Below, in pieces: positions 16,423 to 24,731 of a stretch of DNA of 64,000 nucleotides (position 1 is its first letter; each line of letters opens with the position of its first letter). Under the pieces are notes generated by a model that was not told the DNA's origin, made no database searches, and worked only from the letters and a program-made list of their open reading frames with translations. Source of the DNA: Bacillota bacterium. GTDB taxonomy: Bacteria > Bacillota > Clostridia > Oscillospirales > Ruminococcaceae. Location of the stretch: NCBI GenBank assembly GCA_023421245.1, contig JAEZTV010000009.1, positions 100,876-164,875 on the forward strand, in the 5' to 3' direction. A program made the translations under genes and the position numbers.

Positions 16423-17178
16423 TTACCCATCAAGCGAATAAGACATCTGTATCGCAACAAACCCGTCCGCCGAAATAGACTGGGAGCCGATTAACGAGAC
16501 ATAACGAATCACCTGATTTTCGTCCTCGAAAACCCAGCCGGTAAAATAGGTTCCGTCGGTGCATTCGCATATGAAGAGATAGGCAAAGTACCCGTCGAGT
16601 TCAGATTCATAAGCTTGTATGTCGCCTACCTTGTCGGCAAACACCTGTTCGACCGCTTTCATCGACGCATCAAGCGCATAGTATAGATAGGGGATATCGC
16701 TGGAATCGTTGGGCCGCTCCAAAATGTTAATGATGCTCATCTGCAGCTTGCAGGTTTCGGTAGCATCCTGATAGTATAGGCTTGTTTCTGAGCTTCCGTT
16801 GTCTGTCCAGGTTGAGGGAATGTCGACATAGCCGAGAGTTTTTGTCCCAACGCGGATTCTGTTTTCATAACTCTCATCAAAAAACTCATAGCCCAAGGAC
16901 CAATCAGAAGAGGCATCGGCCGAAGAGGTGTCAAACGAAGGTGTAGCAGAAGACGAAGCGTTTGATGAAGAACTGCTTTGGCTACTGATGGCGGGTGGCG
17001 TTGATGATGCTTCGCTGCTAAAGCTGCTTTCGGCGGTGGAGCTGCTGCTCTGTGTCGCCTGTGCCAGTGCATCTTGAAGTTGACTTACAAACAGATGAGA
17101 AGGGGCGACAATCTTGCCGCAAGCGCTAAGCAATAATAAAAGAGCCACGGTCAATGCCATAGATGTCCATCTTTTCAT
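16423..17178 (-). CDS. putative lipoprotein of unknown function
   Basis: The first 20 residues are a lipoprotein signal ending in LLSACG, with the lipidated cysteine at residue 20. A serine-rich linker (about residues 40-90, many SSS and SSA runs) tethers a C-terminal domain of about 150 residues with no motif I recognise; it contains VGTKTLGYVDIPSTW and an acidic, aromatic core. AGGGGAG precedes the ATG. The 208-base gap toward the LysM gene contains a perfect GCGGCAAG hairpin (16281-16301). The same pattern of lipoprotein signal, low-complexity linker and small domain recurs at 34049 and 53492 with different domains. Confidence 0.7.
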   Translation of the reverse strand: MKRWTSMALTVALLLLLSACGKIVAPSHLFVSQLQDALAQATQSSSSTAESSFSSEASSTPPAISSQSSSSSNASSSATPSFDTSSADASSDWSLGYEFFDESYENRIRVGTKTLGYVDIPSTWTDNGSSETSLYYQDATETCKLQMSIINILERPNDSSDIPYLYYALDASMKAVEQVFADKVGDIQAYESELDGYFAYLFICECTDGTYFTGWVFEDENQVIRYVSLIGSQSISADGFVAIQMSYSLDG

Positions 17179-17299
17179 TTTTTACTCCCCTTATGTATTT
17201 GATATGGAGGTTGGGACAGAACCACAAAAAGTGATTACTGTTATATATTGTATCACAACATGGATAATAAAGTAACATATAGAATAATTTTGACGACAA

Positions 17300-17336
17300 C
17301 AAATCGGGCGCCCCGTAAGAAGGGACGCCCGATTTG
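17300..17336 (-). terminator. terminator candidate after nrdG
   Basis: Eleven-base arms, CAAATCGGGCG (17300-17310) and its complement (17326-17336), with inner CCC/GGG pairs. It lies 14 bases beyond the nrdG stop. The T-run is weak, so the call rests on stem strength and position. Confidence 0.55.
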
Positions 17337-17350
17337 CATGAAAGGAGGTA

Positions 17351-18037
17351 TTATGTGAAGGAGTGAGGCTGAATTTTGCATAGTAACTTAGCAAACGCGC
17401 TGATTTCATTTTGGGTATAAGCGCGCTGCATAATGCGGGCATGCTCGTGCGGCGGGTATTCCTCCGGCACGCGGTAGCGGTTTAGCACATAGCGCGGCAG
17501 TGTGGGAAGCTCGCGCGCCATCTGTTCAAGGTCACACAGCGATAGCTGCGGAATAACCGTGGTGCGTACCTCGAACGCCGCGCCGCTTTTGGCAAGCAGG
17601 TTGATGGTAGCAAGCACTGCGTCGGCAGTTGTGCCCACGCCGCACAGCTCGGCATACCGCGCGGACGGCGCCTTGTAGTCTACGGCGTAGTAGTCGCACA
17701 GCTTTCGTGCAAGCAGACGCTCTACTATCTGCGGGTTGGTTCCGTTGGTATCAAGCTTTACCTTGTAGCCAAGCAAGCGAAGCCATTCTATCGCTTCCTC
17801 AAGCTCCGCGTGCAGTGTCGGCTCGCCGCCGGTGATTACAACGCCGTCCAAAAGTCCTGCACGGCTTTTCAAAAAATCGGTCAGCGCGTTTTGATCCAAA
17901 AGGGGGAGTTCCCCGCGAAGCAATGCGCGGTTGTGGCAATAAAAGCAATCCAGATTACAGTACGGCACAAACAGCACACAGCTTACAAGCCCGGGAAAAT
18001 CCACAAGCGAGCTTTTTACAAGCCCCGCAAACCTCAT
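17351..18037 (-). CDS. nrdG: anaerobic ribonucleotide reductase activating protein
   Basis: This radical SAM enzyme generates the glycyl radical on NrdD. The motif YCNLDCFYCHN gives the CX3CX2C cluster ligands Cys27, Cys31 and Cys34, and VITGGEPTLHAEL is the SAM-binding GGE block. The product of 228 residues starts MRFAGLVKSSLVDFPG and belongs to the anaerobic NTP reductase activating type found in Clostridia. The frame is open 70 codons further upstream inside nrdD, but the ATG at 18037 overlaps the nrdD stop by four bases (ATGA), the usual coupled arrangement, so I took it. Confidence 0.95.
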   Translation of the reverse strand: MRFAGLVKSSLVDFPGLVSCVLFVPYCNLDCFYCHNRALLRGELPLLDQNALTDFLKSRAGLLDGVVITGGEPTLHAELEEAIEWLRLLGYKVKLDTNGTNPQIVERLLARKLCDYYAVDYKAPSARYAELCGVGTTADAVLATINLLAKSGAAFEVRTTVIPQLSLCDLEQMARELPTLPRYVLNRYRVPEEYPPHEHARIMQRAYTQNEISAFAKLLCKIQPHSFT

Positions 18038-20166
18038 ACCACCGCTTCCTCGCGGGTGGTGTAGCGCTCTTCGAAGGCTTCGTCCGGCATGACGTACTTC
18101 TTGCGTTCCATATACTCGGCGTATTTTCCGGTGTTGAAATTTTGTACCGGCCGCAGATAGCCCACCACGCGCGACCAAACCTCCGCGGGCTTGCCGCAGT
18201 CGGGACAGGTAAAGTGCTCGCCCGCAACATAGCCGTGGTCGGTGCAAACCGAAAACGTGGGTGTGAGCGAAATATAAGGCAGTTTGTAGCGGGTAAACGC
18301 CTTGCGGATCAAGGCCTTTGCCGCCGCGGTATCCTTAATTTCCTCGCCAAGGTACAGGTGCAGCACCGTGCCGCCGGTATACATCGACTGAAGCTCGTCC
18401 TGCAGATCAAGTGTTTCAAAGATATCGTCGGTGTGCCCGACCGGCAGCTGTGAGGAGTTGGTGTAGTACGGCACATCCTCGCCCGCGGTGAGAATGTTCG
18501 GGTAGCGCTCAATATCCTTTTTGGCCAGCCGGTAGCTTGTACCTTCGGCGGGGGTTGCCTCAAGGTTATAGTAATGCCCCGTCTCGTCCTGAATGTCTTT
18601 GATTACGCTGCGCATATAGTCGAGTGTGCGGACGGCAAAGGCCTGCCCCTCGCGGGTGGTCAAATCGTAGCTTGTGCCGAGCAGGTTTTGGCACGCCTCG
18701 TTCATGCCAATCAGGCCGATGGTGTTAAAGTGGTTGTACCAGTAACTGCCTAAGCGCGCCTTTACATCCTTTAGGTAGTTGGCGGAATAAGGGTATAAGC
18801 CCCGCGCGGTTTGTTCCTCAATTACCTTGCGTTTGATTTCAAGGCTGTTTTTGGCAAGGTTCATCTGCTGCCACAAGCGGGTAAAGAACTCCGGCTCGGT
18901 CTTGGAAAGGTATGCAAGCCGCGGCAGATTGATGGTTACAACGCCGATGGAGCCGGTAAGCGGATTTGAGCCGAACAGACCGCCGCCGCGCTTGCGCAGC
19001 TCGCTGGTGTCAAGCCTTAGGCGGCAGCACATCGAAAGTGCATCCTCGGGCGACAGGTCAGAATTGATGTAGTTTGAGAAGTAGGGGATACCATAACGGC
19101 AGGTAATCTCCATAAACTTTTCCACAACAGGGCTGTCCCACGCAAAGTCCTTTGTTACGTTGATGGTGGGAATGGGGAAGGTGAACACGCGCCCTTTTAA
19201 ATCGCCTTCCATCATCACATCGCAAAACGCGGTGTTAAACAGATCCATCTCCTCTTGGAAGTCGCCGTATGTTTCGTTTTTCAGCTCGCCGCCTACAATC
19301 ACGTTCTGGTCGCGCAGGGTGCTGGGGGGCACGATATCAAACGTGAGGTTTGAAAACGGACACTGAAAGCCCACGCGGGTGGGTACGTTTAGGTTAAACA
19401 CAAACTCCTGCAGTGCTTGACGCACCAAGGCGTAATTCATATTATCGTAGCGGATAAACGGTGCGCAGTAGGTGTCAAACGACGACCACGCCTGTGCGCC
19501 CGCGCTTTCGCCCTGTGTGGTAAAGGTGGAGTTTGCCACCTGCCCAAGGAACGAGCGCAGATGCTTTGCGGGGCGCGATTCCACCTTGCCGGGCACACCG
19601 CCAAAGCCGTTTGTTAGAATCTGGCGCAGGTCCCAGCCCGCGCAGTACGGGCCGAAAAAGCCAAGGTCATGGATATGCAGGTCACCCGAAAGGTGGGCGT
19701 TTCGGATATCCTCAGTGTATACTTCGTGCAGCCAATAACTTTTGGTAAAAGCCTCGCGTACATAGTTGTTCAACCCGTTGATTGATTTTTGCGAATTGGC
19801 GTTTTCGTTAATCTGCCAGTCGCGGTCGTTAAGGTATTCCGAAAACATGTTAATTGTCGCACCAATCAGCGCGTTGCTTTCACGCGATGCGCGCCGCTTT
19901 TCGCGGTATAGGATAAAGGCCTTCGCCGTTTTTGCGTGGCCGGCCTCAATCAGCACCTTTTCAACAATATCCTGAACGCCCTCTACGTCGGCAATGCCGT
20001 CGCGATAGCGCAGGGCGGCAAGGCGCACCACCTCGTCGGCAAGCTGCTGCGCGGTGGTAAAATCGTCTCCCCCTACGGCGGTAGCCGCCTTAAAGATAGC
20101 AAGAACAATCTTTTCGCTCTTAAACGGTACGGTGGTTCGGTCACGCTTGATAATCTGTGTCAGCAT
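18034..20166 (-). CDS. nrdD: anaerobic (class III) ribonucleoside-triphosphate reductase
   Basis: The enzyme makes deoxynucleotides without oxygen through a glycyl radical. An ATP-cone regulatory domain fills roughly residues 1-95 (IIKRDRTTVPFKSEKIVLAIFKA). The catalytic barrel follows, and near the C-terminus CTDHGYVAGEHFTCPDCG gives the zinc site, then RVVGYLRPVQNF with the radical Gly669. The ATG at 20166 gives MLTQIIKRD, the usual start; the best upstream AAAGG is 13-14 bases away, and TTG or GTG codons further up are possible. The product is 710 residues. Paired NrdR-like boxes overlap the promoter at 20376-20454, so the NrdR repressor probably controls it. Confidence 0.95.
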   Translation of the reverse strand: MLTQIIKRDRTTVPFKSEKIVLAIFKAATAVGGDDFTTAQQLADEVVRLAALRYRDGIADVEGVQDIVEKVLIEAGHAKTAKAFILYREKRRASRESNALIGATINMFSEYLNDRDWQINENANSQKSINGLNNYVREAFTKSYWLHEVYTEDIRNAHLSGDLHIHDLGFFGPYCAGWDLRQILTNGFGGVPGKVESRPAKHLRSFLGQVANSTFTTQGESAGAQAWSSFDTYCAPFIRYDNMNYALVRQALQEFVFNLNVPTRVGFQCPFSNLTFDIVPPSTLRDQNVIVGGELKNETYGDFQEEMDLFNTAFCDVMMEGDLKGRVFTFPIPTINVTKDFAWDSPVVEKFMEITCRYGIPYFSNYINSDLSPEDALSMCCRLRLDTSELRKRGGGLFGSNPLTGSIGVVTINLPRLAYLSKTEPEFFTRLWQQMNLAKNSLEIKRKVIEEQTARGLYPYSANYLKDVKARLGSYWYNHFNTIGLIGMNEACQNLLGTSYDLTTREGQAFAVRTLDYMRSVIKDIQDETGHYYNLEATPAEGTSYRLAKKDIERYPNILTAGEDVPYYTNSSQLPVGHTDDIFETLDLQDELQSMYTGGTVLHLYLGEEIKDTAAAKALIRKAFTRYKLPYISLTPTFSVCTDHGYVAGEHFTCPDCGKPAEVWSRVVGYLRPVQNFNTGKYAEYMERKKYVMPDEAFEERYTTREEAVV

Positions 20167-20310
20167 AGGTTGTCTCACGCCTTTCCGTGCCTGCAATCAG
20201 TAGGGGCACATAAGTTTTAACGGGATGCGAAAATGCGCGCTCCTTGGTGGGCGGTGCCGCATTACATTGCCAAACAGCGATTCTTCGCTTTTTTTGGCGA
20301 CAGCACAGCG

Positions 20311-20341
20311 GCAAAAATGGCAGAACATCTGTTATTCTGCC
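20311..20341 (-). terminator. terminator-like hairpin in the nrdD leader
   Basis: Reading toward nrdD, GGCAGAA and TTCTGCC (20341-20335 and 20325-20319) form a 7-base-pair stem followed directly by ATTTTTG. It lies in the roughly 250-base untranslated leader, about 145 bases before nrdD, and could act as an attenuator. The stem is short, so the call is tentative. Confidence 0.35.
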
Positions 20342-20375
20342 GGCGTGCCCCTGCTTTTGGCTGTTTGCTAAGCAA

Positions 20376-20454
20376 ACACAACATATTGTTGGGTGCACAG
20401 GCCCTGTATACTGTATATATTATATATAATATTCCAGCAGGAAAGGTTTGTCAA
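20376..20454 (-). promoter_or_regulatory. nrdDG promoter with two NrdR-like boxes
   Basis: Reading toward nrdD, TTGACA (20454-20449) and TATTAT (20431-20426) are 17 bases apart. Overlapping and following the start site are two copies of a sequence like the NrdR consensus acaCwAtATaTwGtgt: 20376-20391 matches about 13 of 16 positions and 20408-20423 about 11. They are 32 bases apart, three helical turns, as expected for cooperative NrdR binding. Confidence 0.65.
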
Positions 20455-20765
20455 TGGGCAATCTGCTCACCCACGGGCTGCAAGCAGAGAATGATTCATT
20501 GTTTCTTTGTCTTATTTCACGAAAAGGCGACAGCGGGGAAAAACACGTTGCGCGGTTATGTGTTTTTCTTTTACAACATTCGCGGCGGGCGGTATAGCGA
20601 AACGATACCTTGCATCGGAAAAGCTGTCACCGGATGTCCGTGCCGGGGTTTTTTGGCGCTCCGGTTTGCTTTGGGCGGCTTGTGCCGAGCAGCGAAAGCA
20701 GCCCGCCTGCCCGTGCGGGGAATCGGCACATATAAAACCAGATGAATTTGGCAGATGGCGCGGTC

Positions 20766-20795
20766 TTGACAGTCCCGCAGCAATACTGGTATATT
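20766..20795 (+). promoter_or_regulatory. promoter of the pilin gene
   Basis: TTGACA (20766-20771) and TATATT (20790-20795) are 18 bases apart. Transcription would start near 20802, leaving a leader of about 150 bases before the pilin ATG. The roughly 300 bases between this and the nrdD promoter hold no convincing gene. Confidence 0.6.
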
Positions 20796-20949
20796 AATGG
20801 TGGTACAGCATATCTGCCAATAATGCAGGGTAAGCGTTGTGCGAACGGTAAAATTTTTTTGGCAGGTGTCTAAAAACCTTGCAGGCAGGAATGAATTAAG
20901 CAGAACCCGTATTGAAAACCGAAAACAAAAAATGATGGAGGGTAAATTT

Positions 20950-21369
20950 ATGTTTACAAAGCTATGTAACCTCGTAGCCAAGAAAAACCGCGGCTTTACG
21001 CTCATTGAGCTGATCGTGGTTATCGCAATCCTCGGTATCCTGATTGCCATCCTTGTGCCGTCGATGATTGGATTCATTAACAGTGCAAAAGAGACGTCTA
21101 TTAAGGCAGAAGCCAAGACTGTATATACTGCCGCACAGGCATATATTACTGAAAAGGTTCTCGTACAAGGTGTGGCCAACGATTTAACCAGTGGTGATTG
21201 TATTACTAAACTTAACGCAGCAGCAATGATTGATAGTTCTAAGTTAACGGGTACACCCTCTATAACATTGACAGTGGCTGCCGATGGCGTTACACTTTCT
21301 TCTTTCGTATATACAGCGGGTGAATATGTAGTGACGTTCCCTGCCGGAACAGTTGCCAAAAAGCCATAA
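20950..21369 (+). CDS. type IV pilin-like protein
   Basis: The precursor starts MFTKLCNLVAKKNRG and is followed by FTLIELIVVIAILGILIAIL, the classical type III signal: prepilin peptidase would cut after Gly15, methylate Phe and leave Glu at position 5 of the mature protein. The mature 124 residues have the N-terminal helix and a small, beta-rich tail with Ser/Thr/Val repeats. GGAGGG lies 7 bases before the ATG at 20950; the frame is open to 20839 but those residues would ruin the signal. No peptidase, ATPase or platform protein is in the window, so the assembly machinery must be elsewhere. A strong terminator follows. Confidence 0.88.
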   Translation: MFTKLCNLVAKKNRGFTLIELIVVIAILGILIAILVPSMIGFINSAKETSIKAEAKTVYTAAQAYITEKVLVQGVANDLTSGDCITKLNAAAMIDSSKLTGTPSITLTVAADGVTLSSFVYTAGEYVVTFPAGTVAKKP

Positions 21370-21390
21370 CTACATATTTATTATTTTTAG

Positions 21391-21424
21391 AAACGGCTCC
21401 GGCGCACAGCCGGAGCCGTTTTAA
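21391..21424 (+). terminator. terminator after the pilin gene
   Basis: A perfect 13-base-pair, GC-rich stem (21391-21403 with 21409-21421) around GCACA, ending in TTTT. It isolates the pilin transcript from the pilin-like gene downstream, apart from possible read-through. Confidence 0.85.
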
Positions 21425-21500
21425 AGAACGCAGTACCACAAAAATAAGGCGTATTACAATACCCCAGCCAATTGCATTGCATCAAAGGGGGCGGGACAGA

Positions 21501-21914
21501 ATGCTCGAATCGGTAAAAGCATTCCGGCGCGGCGATAAGGACAAGCTGCGCCTATTTGAAGTGATGGTAGTCACATTCATCCTGCTTGTGGTGGTGGGCG
21601 TTATGCTCACGTTTTTTACCGCACTGTTTCGCCATTCGCGCGAGCTTGCGCTGAAAAGCACGGCGCGCACGCTGTACATAGCGGTGCTCGATTATACCGC
21701 ATCTCACCGCGAGCCGCCTGCCGATGTGACTACCGAGCAGCACACGGAGCAAATTACCGAGCAGAGCGCGTTTTTGCGGGAGTATGTAGACGGTGCAATA
21801 AAGGGTAAGCTGACCGTGCACATGGACGATAACGGCTATGTGCAGGGCATAGAGTATACCGAGGGCGGCAAAACCGTTACCATGCCGGCAGAGCAGATTA
21901 CTACAACCAAATAA
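21501..21914 (+). CDS. pilin-like small membrane protein
   Basis: The 137-residue protein has a charged N-terminus (MLESVKAFRRGDKDK), then LRLFEVMVVTFILLVVVGVM, a single hydrophobic helix that aligns with a pilin core FTLIELxVV: Glu lies at the +5 position, but Lys instead of Gly precedes the potential cleavage site. The remaining 90 residues are soluble, with a Thr/Glu/Gln stretch (TTEQHTEQITEQ) and a small beta-rich end. It may be a minor or degenerate pseudopilin that works with the pilin upstream, or an uncleaved membrane protein. The ATG at 21501 has a GGGGGCGGG tract upstream. Confidence 0.6.
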   Translation: MLESVKAFRRGDKDKLRLFEVMVVTFILLVVVGVMLTFFTALFRHSRELALKSTARTLYIAVLDYTASHREPPADVTTEQHTEQITEQSAFLREYVDGAIKGKLTVHMDDNGYVQGIEYTEGGKTVTMPAEQITTTK

Positions 21915-22083
21915 GCGTCCTTTGTGGGACTCAGACGGTCGGGGGAACGAGCCCCGGCCATTTTTGCGCATTAGTGCAAAGAGGATTTTGCCGGCTTTCT
22001 ATTTTCGGGGGCTTGCCTCTTTGCCGAATAGAGGTTGTGTAGTATAATAGCAGTATCAAGGCTTCGGGATTAGGGGGAACAAC

Positions 22084-23046
22084 ATGCAGATAATCCGGCT
22101 AAAGCCCGCGCTCAAAGACTACATATGGGGCGGAACCATACTCAAGGAGCGGTTTGGCAAACACACACAGCTTGAGCGTGTAGCCGAAAGCTGGGAGCTT
22201 TCGTGCCACCCCGACGGCGAGTCGATGATAGCGGGCGGGCAGTACGACGGTCTGCCGCTCAGTGAGTATATAAAGAAATGCGGGAATACGGTACTGGGCA
22301 CAAACTGCAAGCGGTTTACGTATTTTCCCGTGCTGATTAAGCTGATAGATGCAAACAGCGACCTTTCCGTTCAGGTGCATCCGGATGATGCGTACGCCGG
22401 ACGCGTAGAGGGCGGCTACGGCAAAACCGAGATGTGGTATGTGGTGGACTGTTTGCCCGGAGCGGCGCTTTACTGCGGCTTTCGGCAAGCGGTAACCAAA
22501 GAGCGGTTTGCACAGCTTATTGCAGACGGTACGCTCGAATCGGCGCTTAATCGTGTGCCGGTACAAAAGGGTGATGTGCTGTTTATCGAGGCCGGTACCA
22601 TCCACGCCATCGGTGCGGGGATGGTAATTGCCGAGATTCAGCAAAACTCCAACACCACCTATCGTGTATACGACTATGGCCGCGTGGGTGCGGACGGCAA
22701 GCCGCGCGAGCTGCATGTGCAAAAGGCGCTGGAGGTTACGAATACAAGCCCGTTTGCTCCCATCGGTGCGGTGCAGCGGGAGTTTACCTCCTTTGAAGGG
22801 TACGATACGCGCGCGCTTGCCGCGTGCGGCTACTTTACGGTGCAGGAGCTGCGCGTGCATACGCATGCCGCCCTTGACGCGCAAGAAACATCCTTTCATT
22901 CACTGCTCTGCATAGAAGGGGAAGGCATGATTCAAGGGGCGGAGGAGACACTTGCGGTAAAAAAAGGCGACAGCCTTTTTGTGCCTGCGGGGTTTGGGTC
23001 GTATCGCCTGACCGGAAAAATGAGCATCATACATACCACCGTTTAG
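22084..23046 (+). CDS. manA: mannose-6-phosphate isomerase (type I)
   Basis: The enzyme interconverts fructose-6-phosphate and mannose-6-phosphate. The cupin shows the zinc-binding set: DLSVQVHPDD (Gln and His), the Glu in GKTEMWYVV, and His in EAGTIHAIG. The 320-residue length matches the short Firmicutes ManA. GGGGG lies about 6-10 bases before the ATG, and a TATAAT box is at 22043-22048. It stands alone before a run of small unrelated enzymes, so it is probably its own transcript or the head of a loose operon. Confidence 0.93.
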   Translation: MQIIRLKPALKDYIWGGTILKERFGKHTQLERVAESWELSCHPDGESMIAGGQYDGLPLSEYIKKCGNTVLGTNCKRFTYFPVLIKLIDANSDLSVQVHPDDAYAGRVEGGYGKTEMWYVVDCLPGAALYCGFRQAVTKERFAQLIADGTLESALNRVPVQKGDVLFIEAGTIHAIGAGMVIAEIQQNSNTTYRVYDYGRVGADGKPRELHVQKALEVTNTSPFAPIGAVQREFTSFEGYDTRALAACGYFTVQELRVHTHAALDAQETSFHSLLCIEGEGMIQGAEETLAVKKGDSLFVPAGFGSYRLTGKMSIIHTTV

Positions 23047-23120
23047 GGAAAGGGGATGGAGCATATCCCCATAGCGACACCGCTTACCGGAATAAAGACT
23101 TCACTGGAAGGACGGATATT

Positions 23121-23753
23121 ATGCACCCATGGGAAACCGTACCACTCTCGGAGTACGAGGCGCACATGAGCCTGGATGAGGTGTACCAGCTGCAAACGCT
23201 CGATGATATTACGCGCCGTCAGCTTGATGCGTACGATGTGCACAGCGTCTCAATCCTTGGGGTTGCGGGCGGAAACGGTCTTGCGCATATCGACCCCGCA
23301 AGGATAAAGCGGGTGTACGGCATCGACATCAACAAGGAATATCTTGCCGCCTGTAAACGGCGGTACCTGCGGCTTGGCGGCTGTTTGCAGCTATTGTGCT
23401 GCGACTTGTCCTGCGAGGATGTCTGCTTGCCTTACGCGGAGCTTGTCATCGCAAACCTGCTGGTGGAATATGTAGGAACCGGTATGTTTGTGTACCATAT
23501 GGCGGCGGCAAGGCCGCGTTATATTTCGTGCGTAATACAGCAAAACCAAAGCCCGCAGTTTGTGTCGCGCTCACCCTATGCCCAAACCTTTGACGCAATC
23601 AGCACATTGCACCGCGATATTGCGGAACAAGAGCTGTGCACAGCCATGAATGAAATTGGGTATGTGTGCATTACCCGCGAAAAGACCATGCTGCCAAACG
23701 CAAAGCAGCTGCTGCGGCTCGATTACAGGGATGAGGTGAAGACGGATGCTTGA
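23121..23753 (+). CDS. SAM-dependent methyltransferase, class I
   Basis: The 210-residue protein has a Rossmann SAM-binding motif, SVSILGVAGGNGLAHID (about residues 42-58), followed by the acidic residue in VYGIDINKEYL and LLCCDLSCED. That is the class I methyltransferase layout. The substrate is not evident; the tail after YISCVIQQNQ shows no familiar specificity domain. GGAAGGACGG precedes the ATG. The last 8 bases overlap the Nudix gene, so the two are translated together. Confidence 0.8.
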   Translation: MHPWETVPLSEYEAHMSLDEVYQLQTLDDITRRQLDAYDVHSVSILGVAGGNGLAHIDPARIKRVYGIDINKEYLAACKRRYLRLGGCLQLLCCDLSCEDVCLPYAELVIANLLVEYVGTGMFVYHMAAARPRYISCVIQQNQSPQFVSRSPYAQTFDAISTLHRDIAEQELCTAMNEIGYVCITREKTMLPNAKQLLRLDYRDEVKTDA

Positions 23754-24189
23754 GGTTTGCTTTCATAAGCAAGCGGAGGATGTGCTGTTTCGGTTTGCGG
23801 TCATTGTATCGCGCGCGGATGAAAAATGGGTTTTTTGCAAGCATAAAGAACGTACCACATTGGAATGCCCCGGCGGTCACCGCGACCCGGGCGAGGGGAT
23901 AGAAGACACTGCCCGCCGCGAGCTGTATGAAGAAACCGGTGCGCTGGAATACACGCTGCATCGCATCACCCCGTATTCGGTTACCGATATGACCGGCCGG
24001 CGTCCGCAAAGCTATGGAATGCTCTACTACGCCGACATTACGCGTTTTGGCGAAATGCCCGATTATGAGATGGAAAAGATTGTGCTGCTTAACACAGCGC
24101 CCGAGCGCTGGACGCACCCTGTCGTTCAGCCGGTGTTGGTAGCGTACGCGGCACAGGTGATGGGAATTGATTGGAAGATGCATCCATAA
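23746..24189 (+). CDS. Nudix hydrolase
   Basis: The Nudix box is complete: GHRDPGEGIEDTARRELYEE and TGA at residues 44-66, matching GX5EX7REUXEEXGU. It binds Mg and cleaves nucleoside diphosphates linked to another moiety. At 147 residues there is no additional domain; substrate (NTP, nucleotide sugar or similar) cannot be told. The start overlaps the methyltransferase gene by 8 bases, with GAAGACGG just before the ATG. Confidence 0.88.
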   Translation: MLEVCFHKQAEDVLFRFAVIVSRADEKWVFCKHKERTTLECPGGHRDPGEGIEDTARRELYEETGALEYTLHRITPYSVTDMTGRRPQSYGMLYYADITRFGEMPDYEMEKIVLLNTAPERWTHPVVQPVLVAYAAQVMGIDWKMHP

Positions 24190-24206
24190 TGGGCGGGGGA
24201 AGCGGT

Positions 24207-24713
24207 ATGAATGATATCGTGGTTCGGACAGCGGATGTTGCCGACATCGGCGATATCAGCAGGGTACTTGCCGCAAGCTGGCGCACGGCTTACAGGGGCA
24301 TAGTGGATGCCCATTATCTTGACCAAATTGCAGACGACCGATGGGTTCAACCGCTGCGTGAAGAGCTTGCCGCAGGAACCACCGACGCAATTGTTGCGTG
24401 TTATGGCGTACAGATAACAGGAGCTGTGCTGATGCGCAAATCCAAGATGGTGCAGTATCCGGACGACGGCGAGCTTTCCGCCGTCTATCTGCATCCTGAC
24501 TGGGTTGGTAAAGGGGTTGGGCAGATATTGATAGACAGGGCACTGCATGAGCTTTGCAACAAAGGGTTTGCACATGCTGTGCTGGACGTGCTAATAGAAA
24601 ACCAAAGGGCAAAGCGCTTCTATCATAAAAACGGGTTTGAATTTACGGGTCACACGGTCGAGCTTACCTTGGGTACACAGGTGTTGTGTGAGATCATGCG
24701 AAAAGAGTTGTAA
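24207..24713 (+). CDS. GNAT-family N-acetyltransferase
   Basis: The 168-residue protein has the GNAT fold signatures: VRTADVADIGDISRVLAASW at the start, then ELSAVYLHPDWVGKGVGQILIDRAL, which is the acetyl-CoA pyrophosphate loop (V/QxxGxG/A), and ENQRAKRFYHKNGFEFTG near the end. Substrate unknown. The ATG at 24207 follows GGGGGAAG by five bases; in-frame ATGs at 24171 and 24189 would overlap the Nudix gene and lack a site. Confidence 0.88.
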   Translation: MNDIVVRTADVADIGDISRVLAASWRTAYRGIVDAHYLDQIADDRWVQPLREELAAGTTDAIVACYGVQITGAVLMRKSKMVQYPDDGELSAVYLHPDWVGKGVGQILIDRALHELCNKGFAHAVLDVLIENQRAKRFYHKNGFEFTGHTVELTLGTQVLCEIMRKEL

Positions 24714-24731
24714 ACAGACGGAGGATAAAAC

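Noticed and set aside
20233..20745. 170-codon open frame opposite the nrdD leader
   Set aside because: It crosses the nrdD promoter and NrdR-like boxes, lacks a ribosome site and has an implausible composition.
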